Shown here piece after piece: positions 42,802 to 51,341 of a DNA stretch of 51,569 bases. The notes beneath the pieces were generated by a model, which searched no databases, was not told the origin of the DNA, and was given only the letters and a program-made list of their open reading frames with translations. This DNA comes from Actinomycetes bacterium. Its GTDB lineage: Bacteria > Actinomycetota > Acidimicrobiia > Acidimicrobiales > Palsa-688. A program made the translations under genes and the position numbers. The stretch lies in contig JAKAQB010000020.1 in the NCBI GenBank assembly GCA_021811865.1, forward strand, positions 1 through 51,569, read 5' to 3'. Numbering within the stretch: position 1 is the stretch's first letter; each line of letters begins with the position of its first letter.

Positions 42802-42969
42802 CTTGCTGCCTTTCGTCGGAGGTGGACGACCGCGAACGGCCGGCGTTGAAGCTAGCCCGCCCCCTCCCGGGAGGGGTGTCGGGGGAGGACGGGCGAACCG
42901 GACGCCGGGTAGCTGGAGGCCCGGCAGGAGGAGGCTGACGAGCCGGCAGCGACATCGGGTCGGCGTCGG

Positions 42970-43690
42970 TCAGGATGCCGGCGGCGGTCCGGCGGCACGC
43001 ACCGCCCGTTGTGCGGCGTTCATCGCCGCGACCACCTCGTCAGCAGGGGCGGGCCGGGCGAGGAGGAAGCCCTGGGCAGCGTCGCAGCCGACCTCGGCGA
43101 GCACTCCCAGCTGCCCGGTGGTCTCCACTCCCTCGGTGACCACCCGGAGCCCGAGGCCGTGGGCGAGCGCGATCACTGCCCTCCATGAGCAACCGGTCGA
43201 CGGGGTCGACCCCGAGGCCGGCGACGAGGTTCCGGTCGACCTTGACCACATCGAGGGGCAGGCGCTTCAGGTAGGCGAGCGACGAGGGCGGTCTCGGTCA
43301 GCTCGACGCACCGAGCCCGCCGGCAACCCCGAGGCGCCGCACGCGGCGACGAAGCGGTCGAGGAGGTGGTCGTCACGCAGTTGCCGGGCGGTGAGGTTGA
43401 CCGCGACCTTCGGACGGGACCCGGTCCGCTCCGGCCAGGACGCGGCGTCGGCGATGGCGCGTCCGATCACCCAGGATCCCATCTCGACGATCAGCCCGGA
43501 CCGCTCGGCGATCGGGATGAAGCGGTCGGGAGCGACTCCACCGGTCCCGCCGGTCGGAACCGGGGCCTCGACCGTGACCGGGGCCGGGGACGGCGGGCCC
43601 GGGCGACGGCGCCGGCCGGCCAGTCGGCGAAGAACGTCCTTCGAGGCCTCCGAGCCTGAGGGCGCCGGCGAGACTGCCGCGGAGGCGGGG
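42970..43690 (-). pseudogene. EAL-domain (c-di-GMP phosphodiesterase) remnant, truncated and frameshifted
   Basis: Minus-strand pieces in different frames: DRFIPIAERSGLIVEMGSWV, VAVNLTARQLRDDHLLDRFV, ELTETALVARLP, VDRNLVAGLGVDPVDR and HGLGLRVVTEGVETTGQLGV ending AAQGFLLARPAP. These follow the order of an EAL domain, but the N-terminal EAL motif is absent and at least two frameshifts occur. No active enzyme is expected unless the shifts are sequencing errors. Confidence 0.7.
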
Positions 43691-43759
43691 TGACGGCCGG
43701 CTTGCAATCAGCACCAGATGGATGCCTGATGGACGGATGGGAACTGAGGGAGCGCGATG

Positions 43760-44130
43760 CGATGCCGAGTACGCCGACCGGGGCCCTCGTGTCGGTGAGC
43801 GAGAACGTGGAGGAGACCGCCTCGGGGCGCCTGGTCGAGGGCCTCCACGCGCTCGAGGCCGAGTTCGACTCGTTCTCGACCCCGAACGCGCCGCGCTCAT
43901 CACCACCACCCTCGAGCACTTACGCGACCGGCGAGTGGACCCTCCAGCGCCCGGCCGGTGAGCTCGCCCACCAAGGCCTCACCAACCGGGGACGGCGGGA
44001 CCAGGAGCCCAAGGCCATCACCTGGCAGGGGCTCGCCAAGGTGCTCGCAAACCACGTCTACGTCGGCATCGTCGCATGGAACGGCGTCCGCCACCGAACG
44101 CCTGCGCGAGGAGATAGCCGCCGAGATCAT
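43760..44130 (+). pseudogene. large serine recombinase remnant
   Basis: Plus frame includes GALVSVSENVEETASGRLVE and, after an unrelated insert, GEWTLQRPAGELAHQGLTNR then AITWQGLAKVLANHVYVGIV and AWNGVRH. These match the resolvase-domain end and the recombinase-domain region of actinobacterial serine recombinases. The catalytic N-terminus and zinc ribbon are missing. The insert may be a DUF222-like scrap (PERAALITTTLEHLRD in another frame). Confidence 0.55.
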
Positions 44131-44265
44131 CGAACGCGTCCGAGCTCGAATACGGAACACGAGTGAGTGGTGCTGCGTTGTCGGTATTCGAACCAGACCG
44201 AGATGCAGGCACTGCTGCGCGAGGTGTTGTCCGCCGTTGAGCCGACGAGGCGCCGGCCTGCTGGC

Positions 44266-44703
44266 CTATCGACGCTTGGCGGCCGCTGGATGCCAGGGGT
44301 CGACGAGCCGCAGACCAAGATCCGTGAAGTGACGGAGGTTACCGGTCGCAAGGGTTGCCCTCCTGGCCAGCGAGATACCGGCAATCTGGGCGTCTCGGAC
44401 CTCGACGGTCCTTCCTGCTCGCTGCTGCCGAGCGGCGAGGGCTCCGGCCGCGTCAGCAGCAGCCGTGTCGAAGGAAAGCACCCGGCCATCCAGCTTCTCG
44501 GTGATCAGCCGTTCGAAGGCCGACTCCAGGCGCCGGCGGCGCCGAGAGGGCACCAGTAGATCGATCCCGGTGCGGATCTCGAACACCGTGACCGCCGTCG
44601 TCCAGATCGACTCGGCCGGTTGGCCGTCAAGCCACTCCACCACCGCGGCGTCAGGTTGGGTCCGCATGAGCGCCGAGAGGACGTTCGTGTCGAGCGCAAT
44701 CAT
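44266..44703 (-). CDS. PIN-domain toxin (VapC-type)
   Basis: 145 residues. PIN-domain RNase: Asp in MIALDTNVLSALM, Glu in TAVTVFEIRTGIDLL, then DAQIAGISLARRATLATGNL with the third acidic residue and the TGN motif ending in HFTDLGLRLVDPW. Predicted Mg-dependent RNase toxin. Its ATG overlaps the end of the upstream vapB gene (ATGA), the standard antitoxin-first order. Confidence 0.88.
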   Translation of the reverse strand: MIALDTNVLSALMRTQPDAAVVEWLDGQPAESIWTTAVTVFEIRTGIDLLVPSRRRRRLESAFERLITEKLDGRVLSFDTAAADAAGALAARQQRAGRTVEVRDAQIAGISLARRATLATGNLRHFTDLGLRLVDPWHPAAAKRR

Positions 44704-44951
44704 TCGTCGGCAAAGTCGGCGGCACGTACGGGATGGCCGCGGATCTCGGGCAAGTCCGCGTCCACCCCGGCGTCGCGGAAGAGCTCCGCTATCGCCGTGC
44801 CCAGCCGAACCGGCGCGCCTTCGTCGGAGCGGACAGCCTGACGGAGGATTTCTCGCACCTCTTCCTCAGTCGAACGGCCATGTGCTTTGGCTCTCCGCTG
44901 GAGACCAGTCTTCACGTCCTCGTCGAGCTGGCGAACCAGTAGCTGTGCCAT
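44700..44951 (-). CDS. VapB/FitA-like ribbon-helix-helix antitoxin
   Basis: 83 residues from ATG 44951 (a GTG one codon earlier is possible). AQLLVRQLDEDVKTGLQRRA then GRSTEEEVREILRQAV is the RHH DNA-binding fold of FitA-type antitoxins; the acidic C-terminus (GVDADLPEIRGHPVRAADFA) binds the PIN toxin. Bases 44786-44882 are duplicated identically at 35699-35795. Confidence 0.88.
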   Translation of the reverse strand: MAQLLVRQLDEDVKTGLQRRAKAHGRSTEEEVREILRQAVRSDEGAPVRLGTAIAELFRDAGVDADLPEIRGHPVRAADFADE

Positions 44952-44954
44952 CAC

Positions 44955-44975
44955 AACATGATAGCATGATATCGT
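44955..44975. promoter_or_regulatory. candidate vapBC operator/promoter
   Basis: Just upstream of vapB, an AT-rich patch in otherwise GC-rich DNA: ATGATAGCATGATATCGT, containing the inverted repeat GATA, six bases, TATC and two CATGAT copies. Typical place for an RHH antitoxin to repress its own operon. Confidence 0.45.
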
Positions 44976-45405
44976 CAGAAACGGTGGAGGCGATGGGAAT
45001 CGTCGTCTGACCTGGGAGTGGTGACGCCCGCAACCGCTGCTGGCCGCTTTTCCGCGCGCAGATCGCGTACGAGACGGGAGTCGTCCCGGTCACGATGGCG
45101 TCTGCTCGGACAGCGACAGCAGCCTCGAGCACGCGGTTGTCGGGCTCGTCGGCGACGACCGCCAGCTCGAAAGTAGGCTCGACCAGATAGACAACGGTCC
45201 GCAGCCGGGCGACGAGCCCTTCGGGATCAGGGAACACCCGGGCCAGCTTGGGGTAGGCGAGCACCCGCTCGAGCTCGGCGAGCAGTGCAGGGCTCGACGC
45301 CAGGACCAGTTGCCCGGCGAGCACGGCGTCGAGGATCCGCGCCGGCGGCCCTGACCAGCCGAGGCTGGAGACGAGGGTGTTGGTGTCGAGGACGACGACG
45401 ATCAC
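44972..45405 (-). pseudogene. second PIN-domain toxin gene, probably frameshifted
   Basis: GTG 45405 overlaps the Phd-like antitoxin stop (GTGA). It reads VVLDTNTLVSSLGWSGPPAR, LASSPALLAELERVLAYPKL and DNRVLEAAVAVRADAIVTG, a COG1569-type PIN protein, then the sequence stops matching. In another frame it resumes as DRDDSRLVRDLRAEKRP, as if a few bases were lost at the conserved VTGDRD motif near 45090. As it stands the frame runs into vapB. Two catalytic Asp are present, so partial activity cannot be excluded. Confidence 0.65.
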
Positions 45406-45680
45406 AACTGGCGGGCAGCAGCGATCGCCTCGTCGATCACGGCGACGTCGAGGCCGGCTTCGCGCACCGTCGAGCGCGCCTGGGCCAAGGCCTCGCTCAG
45501 CTCCGTCCGTGCCCGCTCGGTGGCCGCCAGCTTCAGCTCCAGGTACTCCTCGCGGCTCACCAGCACGGCCAGGACCTTGCCCCGCTTGGTCAGGGAGACG
45601 ACATCGCCGCCCGCAGCGACCTCCTCGACGAGGCGGCCTAGCGAGCTGCGGGCGTCATCGACTCCGACGAACCTCTCCAC
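45402..45680 (-). CDS. Phd/YefM-type antitoxin
   Basis: 92 residues. VGVDDARSSLGRLVEEVAAG, DVVSLTKRGKVLAVLVSREE is the Phd/YefM N-terminal DNA-binding fold; the helical acidic C-terminus would bind the partner PIN toxin, whose start overlaps this stop. The toxin seems broken, so the antitoxin may be an orphan. Confidence 0.82.
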   Translation of the reverse strand: MERFVGVDDARSSLGRLVEEVAAGGDVVSLTKRGKVLAVLVSREEYLELKLAATERARTELSEALAQARSTVREAGLDVAVIDEAIAAARQL

Positions 45681-46068
45681 GTCAACCTCCCGGTAGAGCG
45701 TACGGTTATCCTACAGGGAGGCTCAGGGCCGTGGACCTATTCGAGAGTAGGTCGAAGATGCAGCGCGCCCCTGACCTGCCGCCAGGAGGGGAGGGGGCGA
45801 CGACAGCGTGGTGCAGGAGCGGGCCGCCACTCGCCCCAGGGGAGCAGACAGACAGCTCCGACTGCGAGACATCAGCCAGCTCGGGCGAGGCGGACGACCC
45901 TACTCCAGCCAACGCACCGTCCCTGGGGTCCGCGCCACCTCGCAATTCGGTGCGGCTCACCGTGACGACGGCCACGTTGGGGAGCACGCCAGATCGCCGA
46001 TTTCGGGCGGCGGTCTGACGGTCGTTGGGCGACGAGCTGCCGTCGTCCTGCGTTCCTCAGGCGGCCGC
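45681..46068. other. gene-poor stretch
   Basis: About 390 bases between the antitoxin and the YdeI-like gene. A short AT-richer patch (GGTTATCCTACAGGG) near 45703-45720 may hold the antitoxin promoter. The open frames are low-complexity; no gene supported. Confidence 0.4.
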
Positions 46069-46674
46069 TCAGGACCGGGATCGCTGCGGGTAGATCGTGT
46101 CGCCGCGGGCGAGCATGTCGATGAACTGCTCGAGCCGACGGGCCCGGGTCTCGGCGCGCTTGGCGGCCGTGAGCCGGTACAGGATGGCGTAGCGGTTCTG
46201 CGCCGACAGCCCGTCGAAGGCGGCCGCCGCCGCCGGAGCGGCGTCCAGCGCCTGGGCGAGGTCCTCGGGAACGCTGATCGAGGCCGAACCGTGGTAGGCC
46301 GCTTCCCAGCGGCCGTCGGCGCGGGTCCGCTCCACCTCCGCCAAGCCGGCCGGTCGCATCCTCCCCTCGCCGATCAAACGCTCGGCGATGCCGACGTTGC
46401 GCTTGGACCAGAGCCCGCGGGGCCGACGGGGCGTGAATCGCACCGTCCAGGTGGTGTCGTCGCGCTTGCCCAGCTGGCCGTCTATCCACCCGAACATGAG
46501 CGCCACCTCGAGCGCCTCGCCGTGGGTTAGGCTGGTAGACGTCGTCCGTCCGCGCTTGGCGAGGACAAGGCGCACGCCACTGGATTCGGCGTGGTGCCGG
46601 TCAAGCCACTGCTCCCAGGCGCCGGGGTCGGGGACCAGCAGCTGCGGGGTGGACTCGACGGCGGACACGGCCAC
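46069..46674 (-). CDS. YdeI/OmpD-associated family protein
   Basis: About 201 residues from GTG 46674 (another GTG at 46668). Family motifs: AWEQWLDRHHAESSGVRLVL, TSLTHGEALEVALMFGWIDG, WTVRFTPRRPRGLWSKRNV, then LIGEGRMRPAGLAEVERTRA and a C-terminal helical half ending GDTIYPQ. Known relatives are linked to bacteriocin resistance or peptide tolerance; the molecular role is not established. It looks intact in an otherwise decaying area. Confidence 0.85.
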   Translation of the reverse strand: MAVSAVESTPQLLVPDPGAWEQWLDRHHAESSGVRLVLAKRGRTTSTSLTHGEALEVALMFGWIDGQLGKRDDTTWTVRFTPRRPRGLWSKRNVGIAERLIGEGRMRPAGLAEVERTRADGRWEAAYHGSASISVPEDLAQALDAAPAAAAAFDGLSAQNRYAILYRLTAAKRAETRARRLEQFIDMLARGDTIYPQRSRS

Positions 46675-46829
46675 CGGAGGCAGTGCGCCGTCAGCCCGCC
46701 GACGGGGCCGTGGCGACGAGCTTGCACTCGCGGGATCGCCGACTCGGTTCGACCGGGCGCGCGCACGCAACCTCGCCCGCGCTGTGGCTCTGCGCGCCCC
46801 GGTGGTACCGGTGGTGCTACCATCATGGT

Positions 46830-47093
46830 GTGGCTGTGGTGAAGCGGTCCGTCTCTCTCGATGCCGAAGTCGCGGCGGCTGCGGAGGCCGCCGCAGCCGA
46901 GGACGGCGTGTCCTTCAGCGGCTGGCTTTCCGAAGCGGCTCATCGGCAGCTTCTTGTTCGCGAGGGACTGCGTGGAGTCGCCGAGTGGGAGGCGGAGGCG
47001 GGTCCTCTGTCGCCAGATGAGCTGGCCGCAGGAGAAGTCTTGCTCGACCGTCTCCTCTCGGGCCGTCCTCGTCCGACGATGCGAACTGCATGA
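46830..47093 (+). CDS. ribbon-helix-helix antitoxin
   Basis: 87 residues from GTG 46830 (further GTG codons follow in frame). KRSVSLDAEVAAAAEAAAAE then GVSFSGWLSEAAHRQLLVRE is an RHH fold with an acidic C-terminal tail. It overlaps the following PIN-type toxin gene by ATGA and should repress the pair and bind the toxin. Confidence 0.78.
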   Translation: MAVVKRSVSLDAEVAAAAEAAAAEDGVSFSGWLSEAAHRQLLVREGLRGVAEWEAEAGPLSPDELAAGEVLLDRLLSGRPRPTMRTA

Positions 47094-47476
47094 GCAGCGA
47101 CGGACTGACCTACGACACGGGGGCGTTGGTGGCCGCCGAGCGCGATGACCGGATCATGTGGTCACTGCATCGCGGCGCTCTTGGACGGGGTCTGCCCCCA
47201 GCGGTGCCCGCTGCGGTGCTCGCCGAGGGCTGGCGTGGCGGTCCGCAAGCGAAGCTGTCCAGGCTGCTGAAGGGCTGCGACGTCGAGGACCTCACCAAGA
47301 CCCAGGCCCGAGCGGTCGGCGCTTTGGCCGCTCGAGCCCGCCACGATGACATCGTCGATGTGTCCGTGGTTGAGGGCGCCCTTCGCCGTAACCACGCGGT
47401 CGTCACCTCGAACGCCAGCCACGTCCGCAAGGTCGCCGCCGCCGCAGGCGCCGACATCACCATCCACAGCGTCTGA
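47090..47476 (+). CDS. PIN-domain toxin (VapC-like)
   Basis: 128 residues. LTYDTGALVAAERDDRIMWS gives the first Asp, AAVLAEGWRGGPQAKLSRLL the Glu, and RHDDIVDVSVVEGALRRNHA then TSNASHVRKVAAAAGADITI the C-terminal acidic residues and SN(D)-like motif. Predicted RNase toxin, translationally coupled to the antitoxin. Confidence 0.82.
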   Translation: MSSDGLTYDTGALVAAERDDRIMWSLHRGALGRGLPPAVPAAVLAEGWRGGPQAKLSRLLKGCDVEDLTKTQARAVGALAARARHDDIVDVSVVEGALRRNHAVVTSNASHVRKVAAAAGADITIHSV

Positions 47477-47715
47477 CGTTTGGGGCAACGCGGCGAACCG
47501 GATCCGGGGCTCAGCGTTGCCCGCCGAGCTCGATCGGAGCGCCCGTCAATCTGTGCGGGCCGCCAGCCCCATCCGCCCACCGGGCGCGCACGCCGAGCGC
47601 CGAATCCGTCGCGGTGGACCTTGCCTTCCGACTGCTCGCTGCCCGAGCGATCTGTTGGGTGGCCGGTGGGAGGCGCGGTCGTTCGTCGGGGATGGTGCGC
47701 TGGTAGCTTGCCACC

Positions 47716-47925
47716 ATGGCGAAGAACTTCACCGTCCGCCTTCCTGACGAGGTCGCCGCCGACGCCGAGGCCTTGGCGCGCGCCGAGGGCAAGAGCCTCA
47801 ACGAGACGGTCAAGACCGCCCTCATCGAGGCCGTCGAGCGTCGCCGCGGCGACCCGGAGTTCAAGAAGACGCTCGCTAAGATCATCGAGCAGGACAGGGA
47901 GTTGCTCGAGCGCCTCGCGCGGTGA
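47716..47925 (+). CDS. antitoxin of a Fic/Doc-type module
   Basis: 69 residues. AKNFTVRLPDEVAADAEALA then GKSLNETVKTALIEAVERRR is an Arc/RHH-type antitoxin, ending in a basic-acidic helix. The stop overlaps a GTG that begins a broken Doc-like gene, so this was an antitoxin-toxin operon. About 240 bases without a gene precede it. Confidence 0.75.
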   Translation: MAKNFTVRLPDEVAADAEALARAEGKSLNETVKTALIEAVERRRGDPEFKKTLAKIIEQDRELLERLAR

Positions 47926-48110
47926 GCCTCAGGTACCTCGCGCTTGACGACTCTGGCCAAGAACCACCCTCTCCCCGACGGCAACAAGCGAGCCGCCTGG
48001 GCGTCGCTGCGGGTGTTCGTCGCTCAACGGCTGGACGCGAGAAGCCCTGGCGGGAGGCTGACCGCCACCAGGACCTGTCCCCGGCGTGACCGGGCCTGGA
48101 TGACGAGCTA
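47922..48110 (+). pseudogene. Doc-like (Fic fold) toxin remnant
   Basis: Starts VSLRYLAL after the GTGA overlap, then, following a deletion and frameshift, LTTLAKNHPLPDGNKRAAWA and SLRVFVA appear, with LNGWTREAL in yet another frame. HPxxDGNKR is the Fic/Doc catalytic motif, here NHPLPDGNKR. About 60 residues of the front are missing, so it is inactive. Confidence 0.7.
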
Positions 48111-48323
48111 GCCGCTGAGGCGGCCACCGAGGCGTTCCTCGATCACGAGCTCGAGCGGACCAAGATCGCCCAGCGGCGCAAGCCCGTGGAACCGCCCGAG
48201 TGGGACAAGGCGACTGCGGTGGGCGGCTCGACGATGTGGCTGACCGCCAGCGAACTGGGCGAGGTCAAAGACGAGCTGCTCGGCGTGCTGCGCCGCTACG
48301 AGGACCGCGCCGCTTACAGGTGA
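48095..48323 (+). pseudogene. C-terminal fragment of a winged-helix regulator
   Basis: LDDELAAEAATEAFLDHELE, then PPEWDKATAVGGSTMWLTAS and ELGEVKDELLGVLRRYEDRA, ending at a stop. It resembles the C-terminal half of ArsR-type winged-helix regulators (LWLTPEELRELGEELLALL). No DNA-binding part precedes it. Confidence 0.45.
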
Positions 48324-48420
48324 CAGGAGCATCCAGGAGGCAGGAAACCGGTAGCTCGGGCATCTCACGCGCCAACGGGTGAGGACCTGTCACCCGACCC
48401 CGGCGCCGGGGTCCCCCACA

Positions 48421-48615
48421 TGACCGCCGCCCACTACGCCCTCCCGCGCCTCCTCACCATCGACCAGCTCGCCGACCACCTCGGTACACCCCCCGCCACG
48501 TCCGCCGCCTGATCGCCGAGCGCCCTACGTGAAGGTCGGCTTGGTCCGCCTCGACCCTGCGGGGATCGCCGCATGGCTCGACGACCGGCGAATGCCGGGA
48601 CGCCGGCCCGCTTAG
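48421..48615 (+). pseudogene. excisionase-like helix-turn-helix (HTH_17) remnant
   Basis: ATG 48421 gives LPRLLTIDQLADHLGT; after small deletions other frames give PRHVRRLIAER, PYVKVG and VRLDPAGIAAWLDDRR. The order is that of a phage/ICE excisionase-type DNA-binding protein directly before an integrase gene. At least two frameshifts. Confidence 0.6.
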
Positions 48616-48723
48616 GCGACGACGGGGGCGCCGGCCGGCAGTACGGTGATGCTCGCATCCAGCGCTCGCCGACCCGTTGTCCGGCCGGCCTCCCGTCCGC
48701 ACCCGACCAGCGGAGACCACCGA

Positions 48724-49697
48724 CATGAGCGCGCCTGCCCCCGGCCCTCGAACTGGCTCGAGGGGCGACGCCATATCGCGCCGGTCACCTTCCGGGTCAA
48801 GACCGACGCCCTCGCGTGGCTCAGCGCCGTCGAGACCGACATCCGACGGGGTCGCTGGGCCGATCCAGCCGAGGCGCGGACGACGCTGGGGGAGTGGCTC
48901 GACCACTGGCTCGCCACCGTCGTCGTCAACCGGGTCGGCTCGGACAACACGGTCGCCAACTATGCCACCGTAGTCCGCCGCCACCTCGAGCCGGGACTGG
49001 GGAGCGTCCCGATCGTCCGGCTGCCCCAGAGCAGGTGGACGAGCTCCTCGCCAGCAAGGCAGCTGCCGGACTGTCGAAGTCCTACGTCGGTCGTATGCGA
49101 ACCATCCTCGGCGACGCCCTGTCTCACGCCGAGCGCCGGCAGCTGGTCACCCGCAACGGCGCCCGCCAGTCGATCATGCCCCGCTGCGAGCCGGCGCCTC
49201 CGCGGCGCTCCTTCACCGCGGCAGAGGCGCGCCGCATCCTCGATGCTGCGGCCGGTGAGCGGCTCCACGCCCTGGTCGTCACCGGCCTGCTCGTCGGCCT
49301 GCGCCCGGGCGAGCTCACCGGCTTGCTGTGGAGCGACCTCGACTTCGAGAGCGACCCGCCGACGCTGTCGGTCACCGGGTCGATGAAGCGGCGCCCCGAC
49401 TCGTCTCTCTACCGGGGTCCGGTCAAGCGCTCGACGGCGGGGGAGCGGACCCTGGCGATGCCGCCCACGCTCACCGCTGCCCTGCTCGCCCACCGGTGCC
49501 GCCAGGACTCCGAGCGCCGGGCCGCAGGTGGGCTCTGGATGGAGCAGGGGCTGGTCTTCGGCACCGAGGTCGGCACCCCGCTGAACCCGTCCAACGTCCG
49601 CAAGGTCTTAGCGCGGGTTGCCCGCCGGGCCGGCATCGACCCCGCCGGCGTGGTGCCCGACCTCCTGCGCCACAGCGCCGTTATCACCCCCCCGGTT
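48724..49697 (+). pseudogene. tyrosine-type integrase, N-terminal and catalytic part, frameshifted and interrupted
   Basis: Core-binding part in one frame (FRVKTDALAWLSAVETDIRR, TLGEWLDHWLATVVVNRVGS, NTVANYATVVRRHLEPGLGS), then after a frameshift near 49035 the rest: EQVDELLASKAAAGLSKSYV, RSFTAAEARRILDAAAGERL and GLLVGLRPGELTGLLWSDLD (catalytic Arg). It reads to DLLRHSAV, where the HxxR box begins, and is then cut by an insertion. The C-terminal end resumes at about 51172. It would have been a phage or island integrase. Confidence 0.8.
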
Positions 49698-49730
49698 TAT
49701 CCCTGAGGGACGTGAGTTTGGTGGTGTGGG

Positions 49731-49976
49731 GTGATCTTGGACCCGGAGTTGGTGGCCCACCGGGAGGCCAGCGACTTCCTCCGGGCGTTGCATGGGCTGA
49801 GCCGTTCGCCGCACACGACCCGGGTGTACGCCGGGCGGGTGGCGCTGTTCCTTTCTTGGTGCGAGGAGCAGGGGGTCGACTGGAAGCGGATCGGATTGCA
49901 GGAGCTGGCCCGCTTCAAGCACTTCTTGGAGGCCACACCCATCGGCCGAGTCGCCTTCGCGCCGGGGCGACGGTGA
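49731..49976 (+). pseudogene. tyrosine recombinase N-terminal (core-binding) fragment
   Basis: From GTG 49731: LVAHREASDFLRALHGLSRS, PHTTRVYAGRVALFLSWCEE and ELARFKHFLEATP, the SAM-like core-binding domain of XerC-like recombinases. After a frameshift RLRAGATVNAVLTAVCE continues the domain, then homology ends. The catalytic domain is missing, perhaps replaced by the adjoining nuclease gene. Confidence 0.65.
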
Positions 49977-50064
49977 ACGCGGTGCTGACTGCGGTGTGCG
50001 AGACTCGAGGACGACCTCATCGCAGCGCGTGAGACCCTCCGGCGAGTCATACGAGCCGAGAGCC

Positions 50065-51045
50065 GTGGCCGGCCCAGCTGAGCTGCTGATCGCCCGCAAC
50101 CCCGACCCCGAGTCGAGCCTCGAGTATCTCCTGCGGGTGCCGCTCGGCGAGGGGATCGTGCTGCGCGCCGCCGGCACCTGGCCGCGCACCAAGGCTCTCT
50201 ACTGCTACCCGGTGCCATCCGAGGAGTGGCCCGCCGACCCCGACATCGTGGAGCGGGTGGCCCTGCGCTCATGTGTGCGCCGAGGGGCGGCCGTCGATCT
50301 GGTGGCCGCCCGTTCCCGGGAGAACCGCTCCCAGCTGGTGTTCACCACCGCCCGGGGCCGGGACGCAGTGTTCTGGCAGTCACCCCGCACCCGCAAGCAG
50401 GCCCGCCCGAACGTGGCAGTCCCCACCGCCCGGGCAGCCGGCGTCGCCGAGCTGGAGATCATCGTCGACACCCACGAGCGCTACGCCTACCGCTTCAGCG
50501 CCCAGGCCGTTCGCACGATTCCCCGGGCGCTGCCCTGCGGCGACTACGGCATCACCCTGAACGGGCAGCTGGTCGCCGCCGTCGAGCGAAAATCGCTCGA
50601 CGACTTGGTCTCCAGCCTCACGGACGGCCGTCTGCGCTACGCCCTCGGAGAGCTGGCGGCGCTCCCGCGCGCCGGGCTGGTCGTGGAGGACCGCTACTCG
50701 CAGCTGTTCAAGCCCGGCCGGGTCCGTCCGGCTCTACTCGTCGATGACCTGGCCGAATGCCACATCCGCTGGCCGGAGGTGCCCATCGTGTTCTGCGAGA
50801 CCCGCCCCCTGGCCGAGGAATGGACCTATCGCTACCTCGCCGCCGCCTACCAATGGGCGGCCAGCGATTCCCTGGCAGCACAACGAATCGCCGCCACGGC
50901 AGTGGCCCTGCGCGCCCCGGCCGCACCCGATCCAATCGTCGCCGAGATCCGGGCCTGGGCTCGGGCCACCGGCGTCGCAGTTCCTGCCAGAGGTCGTCTG
51001 CCAGCCGATGTCCGCCAAGCATGGATCGCCGCCAACCGCCCATGA
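50065..51045 (+). CDS. ERCC4-type (XPF-family) nuclease with Lsr2-like C-terminus
   Basis: 326 residues from GTG 50065. Catalytic XPF-type motifs are present: IIVDTHERYAY (for the VxDxRE motif), CGDYGI and VERKSLDDLVSSLTDGRLRY (ERKSxxDLxxS). The last 40 residues (VAEIRAWARATGVAVPARGR, LPADVRQAWIAANRP) match the Lsr2 DNA-binding end with its RGR minor-groove motif. The pairing suggests a structure- or AT-rich-DNA-directed nuclease. The N-terminal part (residues 1-115) is unassigned. It is the cargo of the insertion that splits the integrase gene. Confidence 0.82.
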   Translation: MAGPAELLIARNPDPESSLEYLLRVPLGEGIVLRAAGTWPRTKALYCYPVPSEEWPADPDIVERVALRSCVRRGAAVDLVAARSRENRSQLVFTTARGRDAVFWQSPRTRKQARPNVAVPTARAAGVAELEIIVDTHERYAYRFSAQAVRTIPRALPCGDYGITLNGQLVAAVERKSLDDLVSSLTDGRLRYALGELAALPRAGLVVEDRYSQLFKPGRVRPALLVDDLAECHIRWPEVPIVFCETRPLAEEWTYRYLAAAYQWAASDSLAAQRIAATAVALRAPAAPDPIVAEIRAWARATGVAVPARGRLPADVRQAWIAANRP

Positions 51046-51146
51046 TCCCCCGGCGTCCGTCCGCCCCGGGGCGCTCGCCTCGTCCGCCTCTTGCCCGCCG
51101 ACGTGCCTCACGTGCCTGAACCATCAGAGCCGCCCCCACCAGCTAC

Positions 51147-51341
51147 TTGCCGGAATCACTACAGATAACGACGGTGTCGCTGCTGATCGACGCGGGCGCC
51201 CCGATCGAGGAGGTCGCCGACCTGCTCGGCGACGACCCCCAGACCATCTACCGCCACTACCGGCACCGGGTCCGGCCCGTCGTCACCACTGCGGCAGAGC
51301 GCATGGAGCGACTGCTCGGAGCCGAAGGCGACCGTCCGTGA
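51147..51341 (+). pseudogene. C-terminal end of the split integrase
   Basis: VSLLIDAGAPIEEVADLLGD then DDPQTIYRHYRHRVRPVVTT completes the tyrosine recombinase after the insertion: it carries the final helix with the catalytic Tyr (IYRHYRH) and follows directly on RHSA of the upstream part. The few residues in front (from about 51147) belong to the insertion. Confidence 0.75.

Larger units (their letters stand above)
49680..51170 (+). mobile_element. 1.5-kb insertion splitting the integrase gene
   Basis: The integrase reading frame breaks at DLLRHSAV near 49680 and resumes as VSLLIDAGAP near 51172. The inserted segment starts with CGTTATC (49679-49685) and ends with GATAACG (51164-51170), a perfect 7-base inverted repeat. 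Inside are a truncated tyrosine recombinase gene and an ERCC4-nuclease gene. No clear target duplication is visible. Whether it moves by itself or was carried by recombination is unknown. Confidence 0.65.
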
